Part shown: positions 33,857-42,124 of the stretch, piece by piece | How the letters are laid out: the number at the start of each line of letters is the position of its first letter | Numbering within the stretch: position 1 is the first letter of the stretch | DNA from: Achromobacter kerstersii | GTDB taxonomy: Bacteria > Pseudomonadota > Gammaproteobacteria > Burkholderiales > Burkholderiaceae_B | DNA: 64,000 nt | Reading direction: 5' to 3' | Assembly: GCF_902859595.1 (NCBI RefSeq) | Contig: NZ_CADIJQ010000005.1 | Span: forward strand, 372,001 to 436,000 | Notes under the pieces: model-generated | The model's input: only the letters and a program-made list of their open reading frames with translations | Told to the model about the DNA's origin: nothing | Databases searched by the model: none | Translations under genes and position numbers: made by a program

Positions 33857-34639
33857 TTACAGATCCTTGGGCAGCTCGGCCCCCAGCCATTTCTGCGAGA
33901 TTGCCGACAGCGAACCGTCACGCTTGGCGGCGGCCAGGATGTCGTTGACCTTGGCGCGCAGCTTGGGCTCGTCCTTGTTCATGCCGATGTAGCACGGCGA
34001 GTTCTTGATCAGGAATTTCGTCTCGGGCTTTTTCGCCGGGTTGCGCGCCAGGATGGCGGCGGCGACCACGTTGCCCGTGGCGATCATCGGCACCTGGCCC
34101 GACAGGAAGGCGGTGATGGTGCCGTTGTTGTCTTCATAGCGCTTCAACGTGGCGGATTCCGGCGCAATCTTCGACAGCTCGATATCTTCCACCGCGCCGC
34201 GTGTCACACCAATCGTCTTGCCCGCCAGGTCGGCGGCCGACGAGACCTTCAGGTCCGCCGGGCCGAATACGCCATTGAAGAACGGCGCGTAGGCGTCAGA
34301 GAAGTCGATGGCTTTTTCGCGCTCGGCATTCTTGCCCAGGCTGGAGATCACCAGGTCCACCTTGCGGGTTTGCAAGTACGGCACGCGGTTGGCGCTGGTG
34401 ACCGGCACCAGTTCCAGCTTCACGCCCAGCTGCTTGGCGATCAGCGCGGCGGTGTCGATGTCATAGCCCAGCGGCTTCATATCGGCGCCCACCGAGCCGA
34501 ACGGCGGGAAATCCTGCGGCACGGCAATCTTGATGGTGCCCGCTTTGACGATATCGTCCAGCGTGTCGGCGTGCGTCAGCGGCGCGGCCAGCAGGCTGGC
34601 GGCGGTGCAAAGGGACAACAACAGGGTTCTACGGTTCAT
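33857..34639 (-). CDS. amino acid ABC transporter substrate-binding protein
   Basis: 260 aa from the ATG at 34639. Signal peptide NRRTLLLSLCTAASLLAAPLTHA, then a family-3 extracellular solute-binding fold: DIVKAGTIKIAVPQDFPPFGSVGADMKPLGYDIDTAALIAKQLGVKLELVPVTSANRVPYLQTRKVDLVISSLGKNAERE. These are the usual residues that hold the amino acid alpha-carboxylate and amino groups (R in SANRVPYL; D in YDIDTA). Periplasmic; first gene of the operon. Which amino acid is bound cannot be read off. Confidence 0.94.
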   Translation of the reverse strand: MNRRTLLLSLCTAASLLAAPLTHADTLDDIVKAGTIKIAVPQDFPPFGSVGADMKPLGYDIDTAALIAKQLGVKLELVPVTSANRVPYLQTRKVDLVISSLGKNAEREKAIDFSDAYAPFFNGVFGPADLKVSSAADLAGKTIGVTRGAVEDIELSKIAPESATLKRYEDNNGTITAFLSGQVPMIATGNVVAAAILARNPAKKPETKFLIKNSPCYIGMNKDEPKLRAKVNDILAAAKRDGSLSAISQKWLGAELPKDL

Positions 34640-34872
34640 GAGGAACTCTCCAGGGCGCACATCGCCCGGGGCGGGTCGATGCGTTGCACACCAATTCGGT
34701 ATACAAAGCTGGAAAAGCAAGTTCCGTGCCATTTCGCGTGGCAGGGGATTGCGCTGCGCGAGGCTTGCGATGCGTTTGCGCTCTGCCCTGTTTTGGTGCC
34801 GCGCATGCGCCGGAACCGGGCATGCGCCGCACCGGTTTGGTGGGTGTTGATAACTCGGGGCGCTTGTGCGGA

Positions 34873-35781
34873 TCAGGCGTCCAAGTGGGGCCGCATCAGC
34901 GCGTCAAACCACTCTTGAAAGACGGTCAGCCGGCGCGTGCGCTGCCGCCGGTGCGGATAGATCAACGACACCGGCATGGGCGCCGCGCGATACGCCGGCA
35001 TCACTTCGACCAGCTCGCCGGCATCCAGCAAATGCTGAACATCGAAGCGCGGAATCTGGATGAGCCCCAGGCCGGCCAGGCAGCAGGCGATGTAGTTTTC
35101 GGCGTTGTCCACGGTCACCCGGCTGGGCAGCGGCGCGGGAAGCCCGGTGTCATCGCCGGGCGGCAATTCCCAAGGCAGTTCGCGGCCCGTCTTGGGCGAC
35201 GCATATCCCACGGCCCAATGGCCGCTGGACAAGTCGGCGGGCTGGCGTGGTTCGCCATGCTCGCGCACATAGCCGGGGCTGGCGCAGTTGATCAGGGCGA
35301 TCCGGCCCAGCGGCCGAACCACCAGGCTGCTATCGGCAAGCGCGCCGATGCGTACGGCGCAGTCCACGCCTGCCTGCACCAGATCGATCGCGCGGTCAGT
35401 AGAGGTCAACGCCAGTTCCAGCCGGGGGTGGCGGCGCAGCAAGCCAGGCAGCGCCGGCGCGATCAGGCGGCGGGCGATACGGCTGGGCACATCAATGCTC
35501 AGCCGGCCCGACATCTGGCGCTGGCTGGCATGAAACAGCTGGTCGATGTCTTCCACTTCCGCCAGCAACGGGCGCACGCGCGCCAGCAGTTGTTCGCCGT
35601 CGGCCGTCAGGCGAACCTGCCGCGTCGTGCGGTGCAAGAGGCGCACGCCCAGCTGCGTTTCCAGCTGCTGGATGGCGGCCGACACCGACGCCCGCGGCGC
35701 GTCCAGCGCGTTGGCGGCTTTGATGAAGCTGCCCATTTCGGCGACGTGGGCGAAGACGCGGTATTGGTCGAATCTGTCCAT
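34873..35781 (-). CDS. LysR family transcriptional regulator
   Basis: 302 aa. N-terminal winged helix: FDQYRVFAHVAEMGSFIKAANALDAPRASVSAAIQQLETQLGVRLLHRTTRQVRLTADGEQLLARVRPLL (residues 4-75), followed by the two-lobed LysR substrate domain (GRLSIDVPSRIARRLIAPALPGLLRRHPRLELAL). Closest in style to the CrgA/AaeR-like subgroup (many short-chain dehydrogenases are controlled by these). The SDR gene lies 18 bp downstream of the LysR start but on the same strand and upstream of it in transcription order, so the two could be co-transcribed SDR then LysR. Effector unknown. Confidence 0.92.
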   Translation of the reverse strand: MDRFDQYRVFAHVAEMGSFIKAANALDAPRASVSAAIQQLETQLGVRLLHRTTRQVRLTADGEQLLARVRPLLAEVEDIDQLFHASQRQMSGRLSIDVPSRIARRLIAPALPGLLRRHPRLELALTSTDRAIDLVQAGVDCAVRIGALADSSLVVRPLGRIALINCASPGYVREHGEPRQPADLSSGHWAVGYASPKTGRELPWELPPGDDTGLPAPLPSRVTVDNAENYIACCLAGLGLIQIPRFDVQHLLDAGELVEVMPAYRAAPMPVSLIYPHRRQRTRRLTVFQEWFDALMRPHLDA

Positions 35782-35799
35782 GCGTGACAGAGTAGCCGC

Positions 35800-36573
35800 T
35801 TACTTTGTCGTGTAGCCGCCGTTGATCAAAATGGTCTGGCCGGTGATCCACCAGCCGTCGCTGACCAGGTGGCGGATGAACGGCACGACGTCTTCGATAT
35901 CGGTCAGCCCCGTCTTGCTGAAGGGCGAGAGCGCGGCGGCGGTCTTGTGATACGCCACCGCATCGGCGCCTTCGGCCGGGTAGAAGAACGGCGTGTCCAT
36001 CGGGCCGGGGCCGACTGCCGTGACCGAAATGCCGCGCGCGCCAAACTCTTTCGACGCCGCGCGGGTGTAGTGCTCAACCGGCGCCTTGGTGCCCGCATAG
36101 GCGGCATAGAACGGCGTGAACGCACCCAGCAACGACGTCACCAGCGTGCAGATCTTGCCGTGGTCGTTCACGTGCCGGCCCGCTTCGCGCAGGAAGAAAA
36201 ACGCCGTCTTGGAATTCACCGCCGTCATCTCGTCGTACTCGGCTTCGCTGATCTCGGTGAACGGCTTCTTCAAGACCTTGCCAACGGTATTGATCGCGAT
36301 ATCGGGTTTGCCCACGGCTGCGATCGCATCCGCAAACAGCTTCTCGACCGCGCCCGCCGTCGTCAGGTCAGCTTGCAAGGCCACGGCCTTTGCGCCCGCC
36401 GCTTCAACGGCGGCCACGGTCGCGTCGGCATCGGCTTTGGACGCAGCGCTGTTGTAGTGGATGGCGATGGCGCGGGCGCCGTGCGCGGCCAAGTCGCGCG
36501 CAATCAACCCGCCCAGGTTCTTCGCCCCGCCTGCAATCAGCACGACTTTGCCTTTGATGGAATGGTCTGCCAT
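35800..36573 (-). CDS. SDR family oxidoreductase
   Basis: 257 aa from the ATG at 36573, chosen for the AAGGGG box about 10 nt upstream (an ATG at 36588 would add five residues). Cofactor loop LIAGGAKNLGGLIARDL is a GGxxxLGG variant rather than the classical TGxxxGIG. YNSAASKADADATVAAVEAAG suggests NADPH use. Catalytic Ser-Tyr-Lys: LVTSLLGAFTPFYAAYAGTKAP, and NTVG replaces NNAG. C-terminal WWITGQTILINGGYTTK is usual for this branch (similar to enzymes annotated as 3-oxoacyl-ACP reductases). Upstream of a lysR gene on the same strand. Confidence 0.9.
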   Translation of the reverse strand: MADHSIKGKVVLIAGGAKNLGGLIARDLAAHGARAIAIHYNSAASKADADATVAAVEAAGAKAVALQADLTTAGAVEKLFADAIAAVGKPDIAINTVGKVLKKPFTEISEAEYDEMTAVNSKTAFFFLREAGRHVNDHGKICTLVTSLLGAFTPFYAAYAGTKAPVEHYTRAASKEFGARGISVTAVGPGPMDTPFFYPAEGADAVAYHKTAAALSPFSKTGLTDIEDVVPFIRHLVSDGWWITGQTILINGGYTTK

Positions 36574-36708
36574 GGAAAACCCCTTCATGAATCAATGGAG
36601 CTTCGAGCTTAGGCAAGGGCTTGCTGTGGATAAACCGGCTGAGGCGAGATGGATCATCCAGAAAAACCGCCCAATCCCGGGGGCGGGCGTGCACGACGGG
36701 CGGGCCAT

Positions 36709-36744
36709 AAAAAAGCCGCCCCTGAAAAACAGGGACGGCTTTTC
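36709..36744. terminator. bidirectional terminator after the Bug protein gene
   Basis: AAAAAAGCCGCCCCTG and CAGGGACGGCTTTT form a stem with one mismatch around a five-A loop; T-runs on both strands. It lies 20 bp after the stop of the Bug protein gene on the minus strand. Confidence 0.85.
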
Positions 36745-36763
36745 GGCGTGGCCGACGGCGTGC

Positions 36764-37729
36764 TTAGTCCACCTGCGCGCCGGACTGCTTGACCGCGCGG
36801 CCCCACTTGTCCACTTCCGCCGCGATGAATGCGCCGGTGGCTTCGGGCGTCAGCGGCATCGGTTCGGCGCCCCGGTCACGCAGGAACTTCTGCATTTCCG
36901 GCGTCGACAGCGCCTGGCCGATCTGCTTGCTCAGGTAGTTCGTCACCGCAGGCGGCGTGTCGCGCGGGGCCAGCACGGCGGCCCAGCCAATCGCCTCAAA
37001 GCCGGGGTAGCCGGATTCGGCCACGGTCGGCACGTCGGGCAGCTGCGGCAGGCGCTTGGCGGTGGTCACGGCCAGCGCCACGGCCTTCTTGTTCTGCACG
37101 TGCGGCAGGCCGGCCGTCACCGAATCCACCATCAACGGCACCTGGTGACCCAGGAAATCCGCTTGGGCCGGGCCACTGCCCTTGTACGGAATGTGGCGGA
37201 TGTCGATATCGGCTGCGGCCTTGAACATCTCGGCCGACAGATGCTGCGTGCCGCCGATGCCGGCGCTCGCGTAGGCCAGTTCGCCGGGATTGGCGCGCGC
37301 CTGCGTCACCAGCTGCTTGAGCGACGTGATGCCGGATGCCGGCGTGGCCAGGAACATCAGCGGCACCGAGAACACGCCCGACACCGGCGCGAAATCCTTG
37401 GTCAGGCTGTAGTTGATGGTCTTGTACAGCGTCTGGTTGACCGCGGCGGCGCTGCCCGCAATGACCAGCGTGTAGCCATCGGCGGGGGCGCGCATGGCTT
37501 GTTCCATGCCGATGTTGCTGCCGGCGCCAGCGCGGTTTTCCACCACGATCGGCTGCTTCACGGCCGCGCCCAGCTTTTCAGCCAGCGCGCGGGCGAAGAT
37601 GTCGGTGGCCTGTCCGGGCGGGAACGGCACGATCAGGCGGATGGGTCGTTCGGGATATTCGGCGTGCACGGGCGCGCCGGCCGCCGCCAGCGCCAGGCCG
37701 GCTGCAAGACTGGAAAGGATACGTTTCAT
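36764..37729 (-). CDS. Bug family tripartite tricarboxylate transporter substrate-binding protein
   Basis: 321 aa periplasmic binding protein of the Bug/TctC family, hugely expanded in Bordetella and Achromobacter. Signal peptide KRILSSLAAGLALAAAGAPVHA, then AEYPERPIRLIVPFPPGQATDIFARALAEKLGAAVKQPIVVENRAGAGSNIGMEQAMRAPADGYTLVI, the exact family opening. YASAGIGGTQHLSAEMFKAAADIDIRHIPYKGSGPAQADFLGHQVPLMVDS holds the carboxylate site. No TctA/TctB membrane genes are adjacent, so it is an orphan that must use membrane subunits from elsewhere or act as a sensor. Ligand unknown. Confidence 0.94.
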   Translation of the reverse strand: MKRILSSLAAGLALAAAGAPVHAEYPERPIRLIVPFPPGQATDIFARALAEKLGAAVKQPIVVENRAGAGSNIGMEQAMRAPADGYTLVIAGSAAAVNQTLYKTINYSLTKDFAPVSGVFSVPLMFLATPASGITSLKQLVTQARANPGELAYASAGIGGTQHLSAEMFKAAADIDIRHIPYKGSGPAQADFLGHQVPLMVDSVTAGLPHVQNKKAVALAVTTAKRLPQLPDVPTVAESGYPGFEAIGWAAVLAPRDTPPAVTNYLSKQIGQALSTPEMQKFLRDRGAEPMPLTPEATGAFIAAEVDKWGRAVKQSGAQVD

Positions 37730-37945
37730 GATTGGTCAGTAAAAAGCGACAACGGGCTGCGCGCGCAGGGCGCGCCACTTGCATAAAATAGAGCGCCCGA
37801 GACGGCGGCCCTTTTGAGGCGGCCCGGGGCGAATCGGCGGGGGTGCGTCACGATAGCATCCCTCTGTCGGTGCTACATTTGCCCTTTCGCGTTTCCCCCG
37901 CGAAGTTTTCTTCTTCCCCTGTCCTTTCACCCCGCAGGAACCGCC

Positions 37946-39139
37946 ATGGAATTCAGCCAGTTCAACGTCAACACCCTCATGGATATCACCTCCCGCCCGG
38001 ACCTCGTGTTCGTCAGCGGCAAGGGATCCTGGCTGGAGGATCACGCGGGCAAGCGATACCTGGACTTCGTGCAGGGCTGGGCCGTGAACACGCTGGGCCA
38101 CTCGGCGCCGGAAATGCAGCGCGCGCTGATCGAACAGTCGCAAAAGCTGATGAACCCGTCGCCGGCGTTCTACAACATCCCCTCGATCGAGCTGGCGCAA
38201 CGCCTGACCGGCGCGTCCTGCTTTGACCGCGTGTTCTTCGCCAACAGCGGCGGCGAAGCCAACGAAGGCGCCATCAAGCTGGCGCGCAAGTGGGGCCAGG
38301 TCAAGAAGAACGGCGCCTACAAGATCATCACGATGAACCACGGCTTCCACGGCCGCACGCTGGCCACGATGTCCGCATCGGGCAAGCCGGGCTGGGACAA
38401 GATGTTCGCCCCGCAAGTCGAAGGCTTCCCCAAGGCTGAGCTGAACGACCTGGAATCGGTGAAGAAGCTGATCGACGACAAGACCGTCGCCATCATGCTG
38501 GAGCCGGTGCAAGGTGAAGGCGGCGTCATCCCCGCCACCCGCGAATTCATGCAAGGCCTGCGCAAGCTGGCCGACGAAAACCAGCTGCTGCTGATCGTTG
38601 ACGAAGTCCAGACCGGCATGGGCCGCACGGGCAAGATGTTCGCCTACCAGCATTCCGACGTCACGCCTGACATCATGACGCTGGCCAAGGGCATCGGCGG
38701 CGGCGTGCCGCTGGCCGCGCTGCTGGCGCGCCAGGACGCTTGCGTGTTCTCGCATGGCGACCAGGGCGGCACGTACAACGGCAACCCGCTGACCACCGCC
38801 GTCGGCGTCGCCGTGTTCGACGCGCTGGCCGCCCCGGGCTTCATGGACGCCGTCAACGCGCGCGCCAAGCAACTGTCCGAAGGCCTGCTGGCCCTGTCGG
38901 CCAAGTACGGCATGAAGGGCGAGCGCGGCCAAGGCCTGCTGCGCGCCTTGATCATGGACCGCGACGACGGCCCCGCCATCGTCGAAGCCGCCCGCAACCA
39001 GAACCCGCAAGGCCTGCTGCTGAACGCCCCGCGCCCCAACCTGCTGCGCTTCATGCCGGCGCTGAACGTCACGGCCGAAGAAATCGACCTGATGCTGACG
39101 CAACTGGACGCGCTGATCGCACAGGTCCGTAAGGCGTGA
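37946..39139 (+). CDS. argD: class-III PLP aminotransferase (acetylornithine transaminase family)
   Basis: 397 aa from the ATG at 37946 with a CAGGA box. Class-III aminotransferase: [54 protein letters not shown], then [65 protein letters not shown], where the K of TLAKGIGGG binds PLP. This is the ArgD/AstC/acetylornithine type used in arginine synthesis (acetylornithine plus 2-oxoglutarate). No other arg gene is adjacent, so the in vivo substrate (acetylornithine, succinylornithine or another omega-amino acid) is not certain. Followed by a strong terminator. Confidence 0.88.
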   Translation: MEFSQFNVNTLMDITSRPDLVFVSGKGSWLEDHAGKRYLDFVQGWAVNTLGHSAPEMQRALIEQSQKLMNPSPAFYNIPSIELAQRLTGASCFDRVFFANSGGEANEGAIKLARKWGQVKKNGAYKIITMNHGFHGRTLATMSASGKPGWDKMFAPQVEGFPKAELNDLESVKKLIDDKTVAIMLEPVQGEGGVIPATREFMQGLRKLADENQLLLIVDEVQTGMGRTGKMFAYQHSDVTPDIMTLAKGIGGGVPLAALLARQDACVFSHGDQGGTYNGNPLTTAVGVAVFDALAAPGFMDAVNARAKQLSEGLLALSAKYGMKGERGQGLLRALIMDRDDGPAIVEAARNQNPQGLLLNAPRPNLLRFMPALNVTAEEIDLMLTQLDALIAQVRKA

Positions 39140-39165
39140 TTTCGTCAGGTAGGTAGGGAATAAGC

Positions 39166-39198
39166 CAAGGGCCGCAGCAATGCGGCCCTTGTTTATTT
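39166..39198 (+). terminator. Rho-independent terminator after argD-like gene
   Basis: 11-bp perfect stem CAAGGGCCGCA-GCAA-TGCGGCCCTTG with a GNRA-type loop, followed by TTTATTT, 26 bp after the stop codon. Confidence 0.92.
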
Positions 39199-39240
39199 GG
39201 AACGCCACCCATGGTGTGACGCGGCGGATCGCCTATCGTG

Positions 39241-39346
39241 CGTGGTATTGGTGTCCGTGGTATTGGTGTCAGGCTGCAATTTGAATTGCTGTCAGACTGC
39301 AATTTCCATAATGCAGTCTGATTGCTTGTGCGCAGATTGCTTATGC
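39241..39346. repeat. cluster of short direct and inverted repeats upstream of the cupin gene
   Basis: A perfect 15-bp tandem duplication CGTGGTATTGGTGTC (39241-39255 and 39256-39270); GCAATT-TG-AATTGC dyad (39275-39288); a perfect inverted repeat TCAGACTGCA / TGCAGTCTGA (39292-39301 and 39312-39321) spaced by 10 bp; and a 15-bp-period pair GATTGCTTGTGC / GATTGCTTATGC (39320, 39335). CTGCAATTT also recurs at 39273 and 39297. The region is AT-richer than its surroundings and ends 40 bp before the cupin start, so it may be its promoter and operator. Confidence 0.6.
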
Positions 39347-39385
39347 ACGAAAGCGCATCGTTTTCGGTTCTGAATCGGAGTCCTT

Positions 39386-39745
39386 ATGGCCCTCAAGCAC
39401 GCGAACCCGCTGGACGTCGTCGACCTGCTTCATAGACCGAGCGCGGAACCGGACCCGCCCGTCAGCATCAGTCTGCTGCGCACGACGGATGTGCAGATTA
39501 TTCGGCTTGTGTTGCCAGCGGGACATCGCATGCCCTCACATCACGTTCAGGGTGTGATGACCCTGCAATGCCTGAACGGGCAGATCGACATCGAGGCGTC
39601 GGCTGGCCAGTGCACGCTCGTTGAAGGCCAATTGGTCATGTTGCCGGGCGACGAGCCCCACAGCCTGTACGCGCGCGTGCCATCGGTTGCGCTGCTCACG
39701 CTGATGCACAATCTTCCGGGTCGATGGCAACCTCGGGAGGGGTAG
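39386..39745 (+). CDS. small cupin-domain protein
   Basis: 119 aa single-domain cupin. Motif 1 is VLPAGHRMPSHHVQGVMTLQCLNGQIDIEASAG: H, H and a later residue suit a metal site, although the usual Glu is not evident. Motif 2 is LVMLPGDEPHSLYARVPSVALL, with PGDxPHSL giving the fourth His. Such small cupins act as metal-dependent enzymes or sugar/aromatic sensors. A GGAG box precedes the ATG. Flanked by a repeat-rich upstream region and a terminator built on the same TGCAGTCTGA-type sequence. Function unknown. Confidence 0.85.
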   Translation: MALKHANPLDVVDLLHRPSAEPDPPVSISLLRTTDVQIIRLVLPAGHRMPSHHVQGVMTLQCLNGQIDIEASAGQCTLVEGQLVMLPGDEPHSLYARVPSVALLTLMHNLPGRWQPREG

Positions 39746-39747
39746 CG

Positions 39748-39772
39748 AAAATGCAGTCTGACTGCATTTTTT
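39748..39772 (+). terminator. terminator after cupin gene
   Basis: AAAATGCAG-TCTGA-CTGCATTTT followed by TT, directly after the stop codon. The stem and loop contain TGCAGTCTGA, the same decamer that forms the upstream inverted repeat. Confidence 0.85.
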
Positions 39773-39867
39773 CTAAGGGCTGCAGAGATCGCGGCCCTTG
39801 TGTTCTTGGGCGTGGCGGCTGTGAAGGTGATGCCGTTGCTTGGTGATGGGTTGATAAAGGAATTGAA

Positions 39868-40188
39868 ATGGACGCGAAGGAGTTCGTCGCGAATTGGAAT
39901 GCGCTAAGGGCGGAATTGCTGGAGTCGTTCATGGCGCCAGAAGGCGCCAGCGACGTCGCAGCCAGGGTGCGGGCGATGGGCTTGTCAGCCGAGCAGGGCG
40001 AACAGATGCGGGTCGTGCTGGACGGCGTGCTTCGGGACACGATGTACACGCTGCTGTTGGGGCTGGATGGCGCCGCCAGCATTGGCGGAGATCAACAGGC
40101 CTTCACGATTGCCGATGAAGATGGGAACGTGATAGAGGGAATCGAAGACGAGGCTTGGGCGTCCTTTCAGGAACCGTTACTCAGCTGA
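39868..40188 (+). CDS. hypothetical acidic protein, 106 aa
   Basis: Starts at ATG 39868 behind a good AAAGGA box. Small, acidic and soluble with no signal peptide or membrane span: a helical first half (DAKEFVANWNALRAELLESFMAPEG, then RVRAMGLSAEQGEQMRVVLDGVLRDTMYTLLLGLDGAA) and a beta-like end (AFTIADEDGNVIEGIEDEAWASF). No family recognised. Size, composition and position among other small accessory genes resemble immunity-type proteins, but there is no toxin nearby. The 3' end overlaps the convergent HD gene by 22 bp. Confidence 0.7.
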   Translation: MDAKEFVANWNALRAELLESFMAPEGASDVAARVRAMGLSAEQGEQMRVVLDGVLRDTMYTLLLGLDGAASIGGDQQAFTIADEDGNVIEGIEDEAWASFQEPLLS

Positions 40189-40787
40189 AAATGCCGCGTC
40201 ACCCATCGTTCGCACTCGTCCCACAGCTGGGGTGCGCCTCGTTTGATGACCGGCCCGTACCGCGAAAAAACCTGTTCCAGAGACACGCCGTTCTCGGTCC
40301 ACGTTCCCCCGCCGGTATAAATATTCGTGAGTAGCGGCTGAAAGCGATCAAGCGCCTTCGCGAACTGCGCGTCTTCACTCTCTGCCCGTTCAAATTCCTG
40401 CCACAGGCTGAGATAGTCATCGCGTTGCGGCGAGGGCAACAATCCAAACAAGCGCTCGGCCGCTTTGAATTCCTGCTCGGCCTGCAACGCGGCGGATGAC
40501 CCGCCGTGAATCGGAAAATCACCCACGTCTATCTCAACGATGTCATGCAGCAAGAGCATCTGGATGACCCGGTTCGTATTCACCGCGCCACTCGCGTACT
40601 CGTTCAGGATCAACGCGTACATCGCCAAGTGCCATGAGTGTTCGGCAGAGTTTTCCTTTCGGCTGCGGTCCAGCAGCGGAGACTGCCGGACGACGGATTT
40701 CAGCCGATCGATTTCTCTTAAGAAATTAAGCTGGCTTTCCAGAGGGGTTGAATGCATGCCAGGGCCTATGTGGGTATCGGTGCGCAT
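40167..40787 (-). CDS. HD-domain phosphohydrolase (YfbR/HDDC2-like 5'-deoxynucleotidase family)
   Basis: 206 aa; an ATG at 40757 would give a 196-aa form beginning at the conserved part. LNFLREIDRLKSVVRQSPLLDRSRKENSAEHSWHLAMYALIL supplies the first metal His, MLLLHDIVEIDVGDFPIHGG the HD pair, and FAKALDRFQPLLTNI the last Asp. This is the HD pattern of YfbR-type 5'-nucleotidases that dephosphorylate deoxynucleoside monophosphates. It overlaps the 3' end of the 106-aa hypothetical by 22 bp on the opposite strand. Substrate not proven. Confidence 0.88.
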   Translation of the reverse strand: MRTDTHIGPGMHSTPLESQLNFLREIDRLKSVVRQSPLLDRSRKENSAEHSWHLAMYALILNEYASGAVNTNRVIQMLLLHDIVEIDVGDFPIHGGSSAALQAEQEFKAAERLFGLLPSPQRDDYLSLWQEFERAESEDAQFAKALDRFQPLLTNIYTGGGTWTENGVSLEQVFSRYGPVIKRGAPQLWDECERWVTRHFQLSNGS

Positions 40788-40907
40788 GGGCTGATTTTAC
40801 GTGCGGCGGCGTACATCTCAGAAGTTATGCGGGCTTTGAAATTGCCGTCTGACACCTTAAAGTTCCATCCGATTGCACCTCCTGAACTCCCTTCTCGGTT
40901 AACGACC

Positions 40908-41525
40908 ATGCCCTCACCCGCCGATGGCGTTATCGCGCTATATCAAGACCACGCCGCCGCGTTTGAAGCGCAGCGTGGAACCACGCTTGTCGAACTCGGC
41001 TGGTTGACGCAGTTCCTGTCTTTACTGCCCGTCCCGCACCCGCAAGTGCTCGACATCGGTTGCGGAAGCGGTGTCCCCATCGCGCGCCATCTGATCGAAA
41101 ACGGTTGCTCGATCACGGGTATCGATACCTCGTTGCCCTTGTTGTCTCGGGCGCAATCCGCGTTCCCCAACCATCGATGGATCGCCGCTGATATGCGGCG
41201 GTTGCCGTTCACCGAGCCCTTTCACGGTTTGATTGCCTGGCATAGTTTTTTCCATCTGAGCCCCGAAGATCAACGGCCCATGTTCAGCACCTTTCGGCGT
41301 CTTGCTTCGCCCGGGGCGGTGCTGATGTTCACCAGCGGCACGTCGCTGGGAGAAGCCATTGGCCAGTTCGAAGGCAAGCCGCTTTATCACGGCAGTTTGG
41401 ATCGCGAGGAGTATCGGCAGCTGCTCAACGCCAATGGGTTTGCCGTGAAGCACTATGTAGAAAACGATCCGGCTTGCGGGGGCGCCACGGTGTGGCTGGC
41501 GCAGCGGGAAGTTGGCACGCGTTGA
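40908..41525 (+). CDS. class I SAM-dependent methyltransferase
   Basis: 205 aa from the ATG at 40908; the open frame extends upstream but conserved sequence begins here. YQDHAAAFEAQRGTTLVELGWL is the family start; motif I is VLDIGCGSGVPIARHLIENG; then ITGIDTSLPLLSRAQSAFPNHRWIAADMRRLPF (motifs II-III, acidic D in GID for ribose) and FHGLIAWHSFFHLSPEDQRPMFSTFRRLASPGAVLMFTSG. Rossmann methyltransferase of the Methyltransf_11/25 type; substrate unknown. Similar stand-alone enzymes act on small molecules. Downstream DNA holds stop-rich 12-bp repeats. Confidence 0.9.
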   Translation: MPSPADGVIALYQDHAAAFEAQRGTTLVELGWLTQFLSLLPVPHPQVLDIGCGSGVPIARHLIENGCSITGIDTSLPLLSRAQSAFPNHRWIAADMRRLPFTEPFHGLIAWHSFFHLSPEDQRPMFSTFRRLASPGAVLMFTSGTSLGEAIGQFEGKPLYHGSLDREEYRQLLNANGFAVKHYVENDPACGGATVWLAQREVGTR

Positions 41526-41537
41526 GCGACAATGACG

Positions 41538-41605
41538 GCCGACCGAGCCGACCGAGCCGTCACTAAGCCCGCCACTAAGCCCACCACTAAGGCCCGCCCG
41601 TAAAC
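41538..41605 (+). repeat. 9-bp and 12-bp tandem repeats with TAA in each 12-bp unit
   Basis: GCCGACCGA occurs twice in tandem (41538, 41547). It is followed by CACTAAGCCCGC, CACTAAGCCCAC, CACTAAGGCCCGC and CCGTAAACCC; TAA lies at 41564, 41576, 41588 and 41601 (steps of 12, 12, 13). The array starts 13 bp after the methyltransferase stop. Confidence 0.75.
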
Positions 41606-41657
41606 CCGCCGCAACCCCTCGCGGCATGCAAATACCCCGCATCAGGAAGCAGACTGC

Positions 41658-42098
41658 ATGACCCAAGAAATGACTGCCGATTTCCAGCCGTTGCCCACAT
41701 CCACCCTGGAATACATGCAAGCGCGACGCGCCCAGCTCCATGCGCTGGTTGCCCTGAATTTTCCCGACAGCGAACTGACGCACTCCGCCGCGGACTTTGA
41801 ACTGCTGCAACGCATCGTCGATGCCGATCTCCTGGAAGCGGAAGACGTGGCGGGATGGGAAGCCATGGGCATTGCGTTTGGCGATGGCTTGACGACGATG
41901 GTCCCGGGCTTGGCGTGGGCGCAGGTCACCGACCAATTCGGCACGGATGCCGTGCTGCGCTATCAGGCGACGACGTTGCAGATTGGCGTGGTCACCATGC
42001 TGCTCAAGCGCGCCGAGGCGAACGAGGTGATCAACGTCGCGCATCTGGCGCAATGGCTGAAAACGTTCATCGAAGACAAAGCGCACGAATATCGTTGA
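41658..42098 (+). CDS. hypothetical protein, DUF3806-like
   Basis: 146 aa, soluble. The middle part EDVAGWEAMGIAFGDGLTTMVPGLAWAQVTDQFGTDAVLRYQATTLQIGVVTMLLKRAEANE resembles DUF3806 domains (a GxxFGDxL helix followed by WxxVxDxxGxxxxLRY). DUF3806 proteins have no known function but are frequent in genomic neighbourhoods of small accessory genes, some of them polymorphic-toxin immunity loci. ATG at 41658; no clear Shine-Dalgarno sequence. Assignment by recall of motif only. Confidence 0.65.
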   Translation: MTQEMTADFQPLPTSTLEYMQARRAQLHALVALNFPDSELTHSAADFELLQRIVDADLLEAEDVAGWEAMGIAFGDGLTTMVPGLAWAQVTDQFGTDAVLRYQATTLQIGVVTMLLKRAEANEVINVAHLAQWLKTFIEDKAHEYR

Positions 42099-42124
42099 CT
42101 CACTTCGACGTGCGCAACGGCCCG

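Noticed and set aside
35780-35810. A further stop-bearing repeat at the end of the SDR gene (CGGCTAC repeated 20 bp apart)
   Set aside because: Only two partial copies with low similarity; not enough to call an array.
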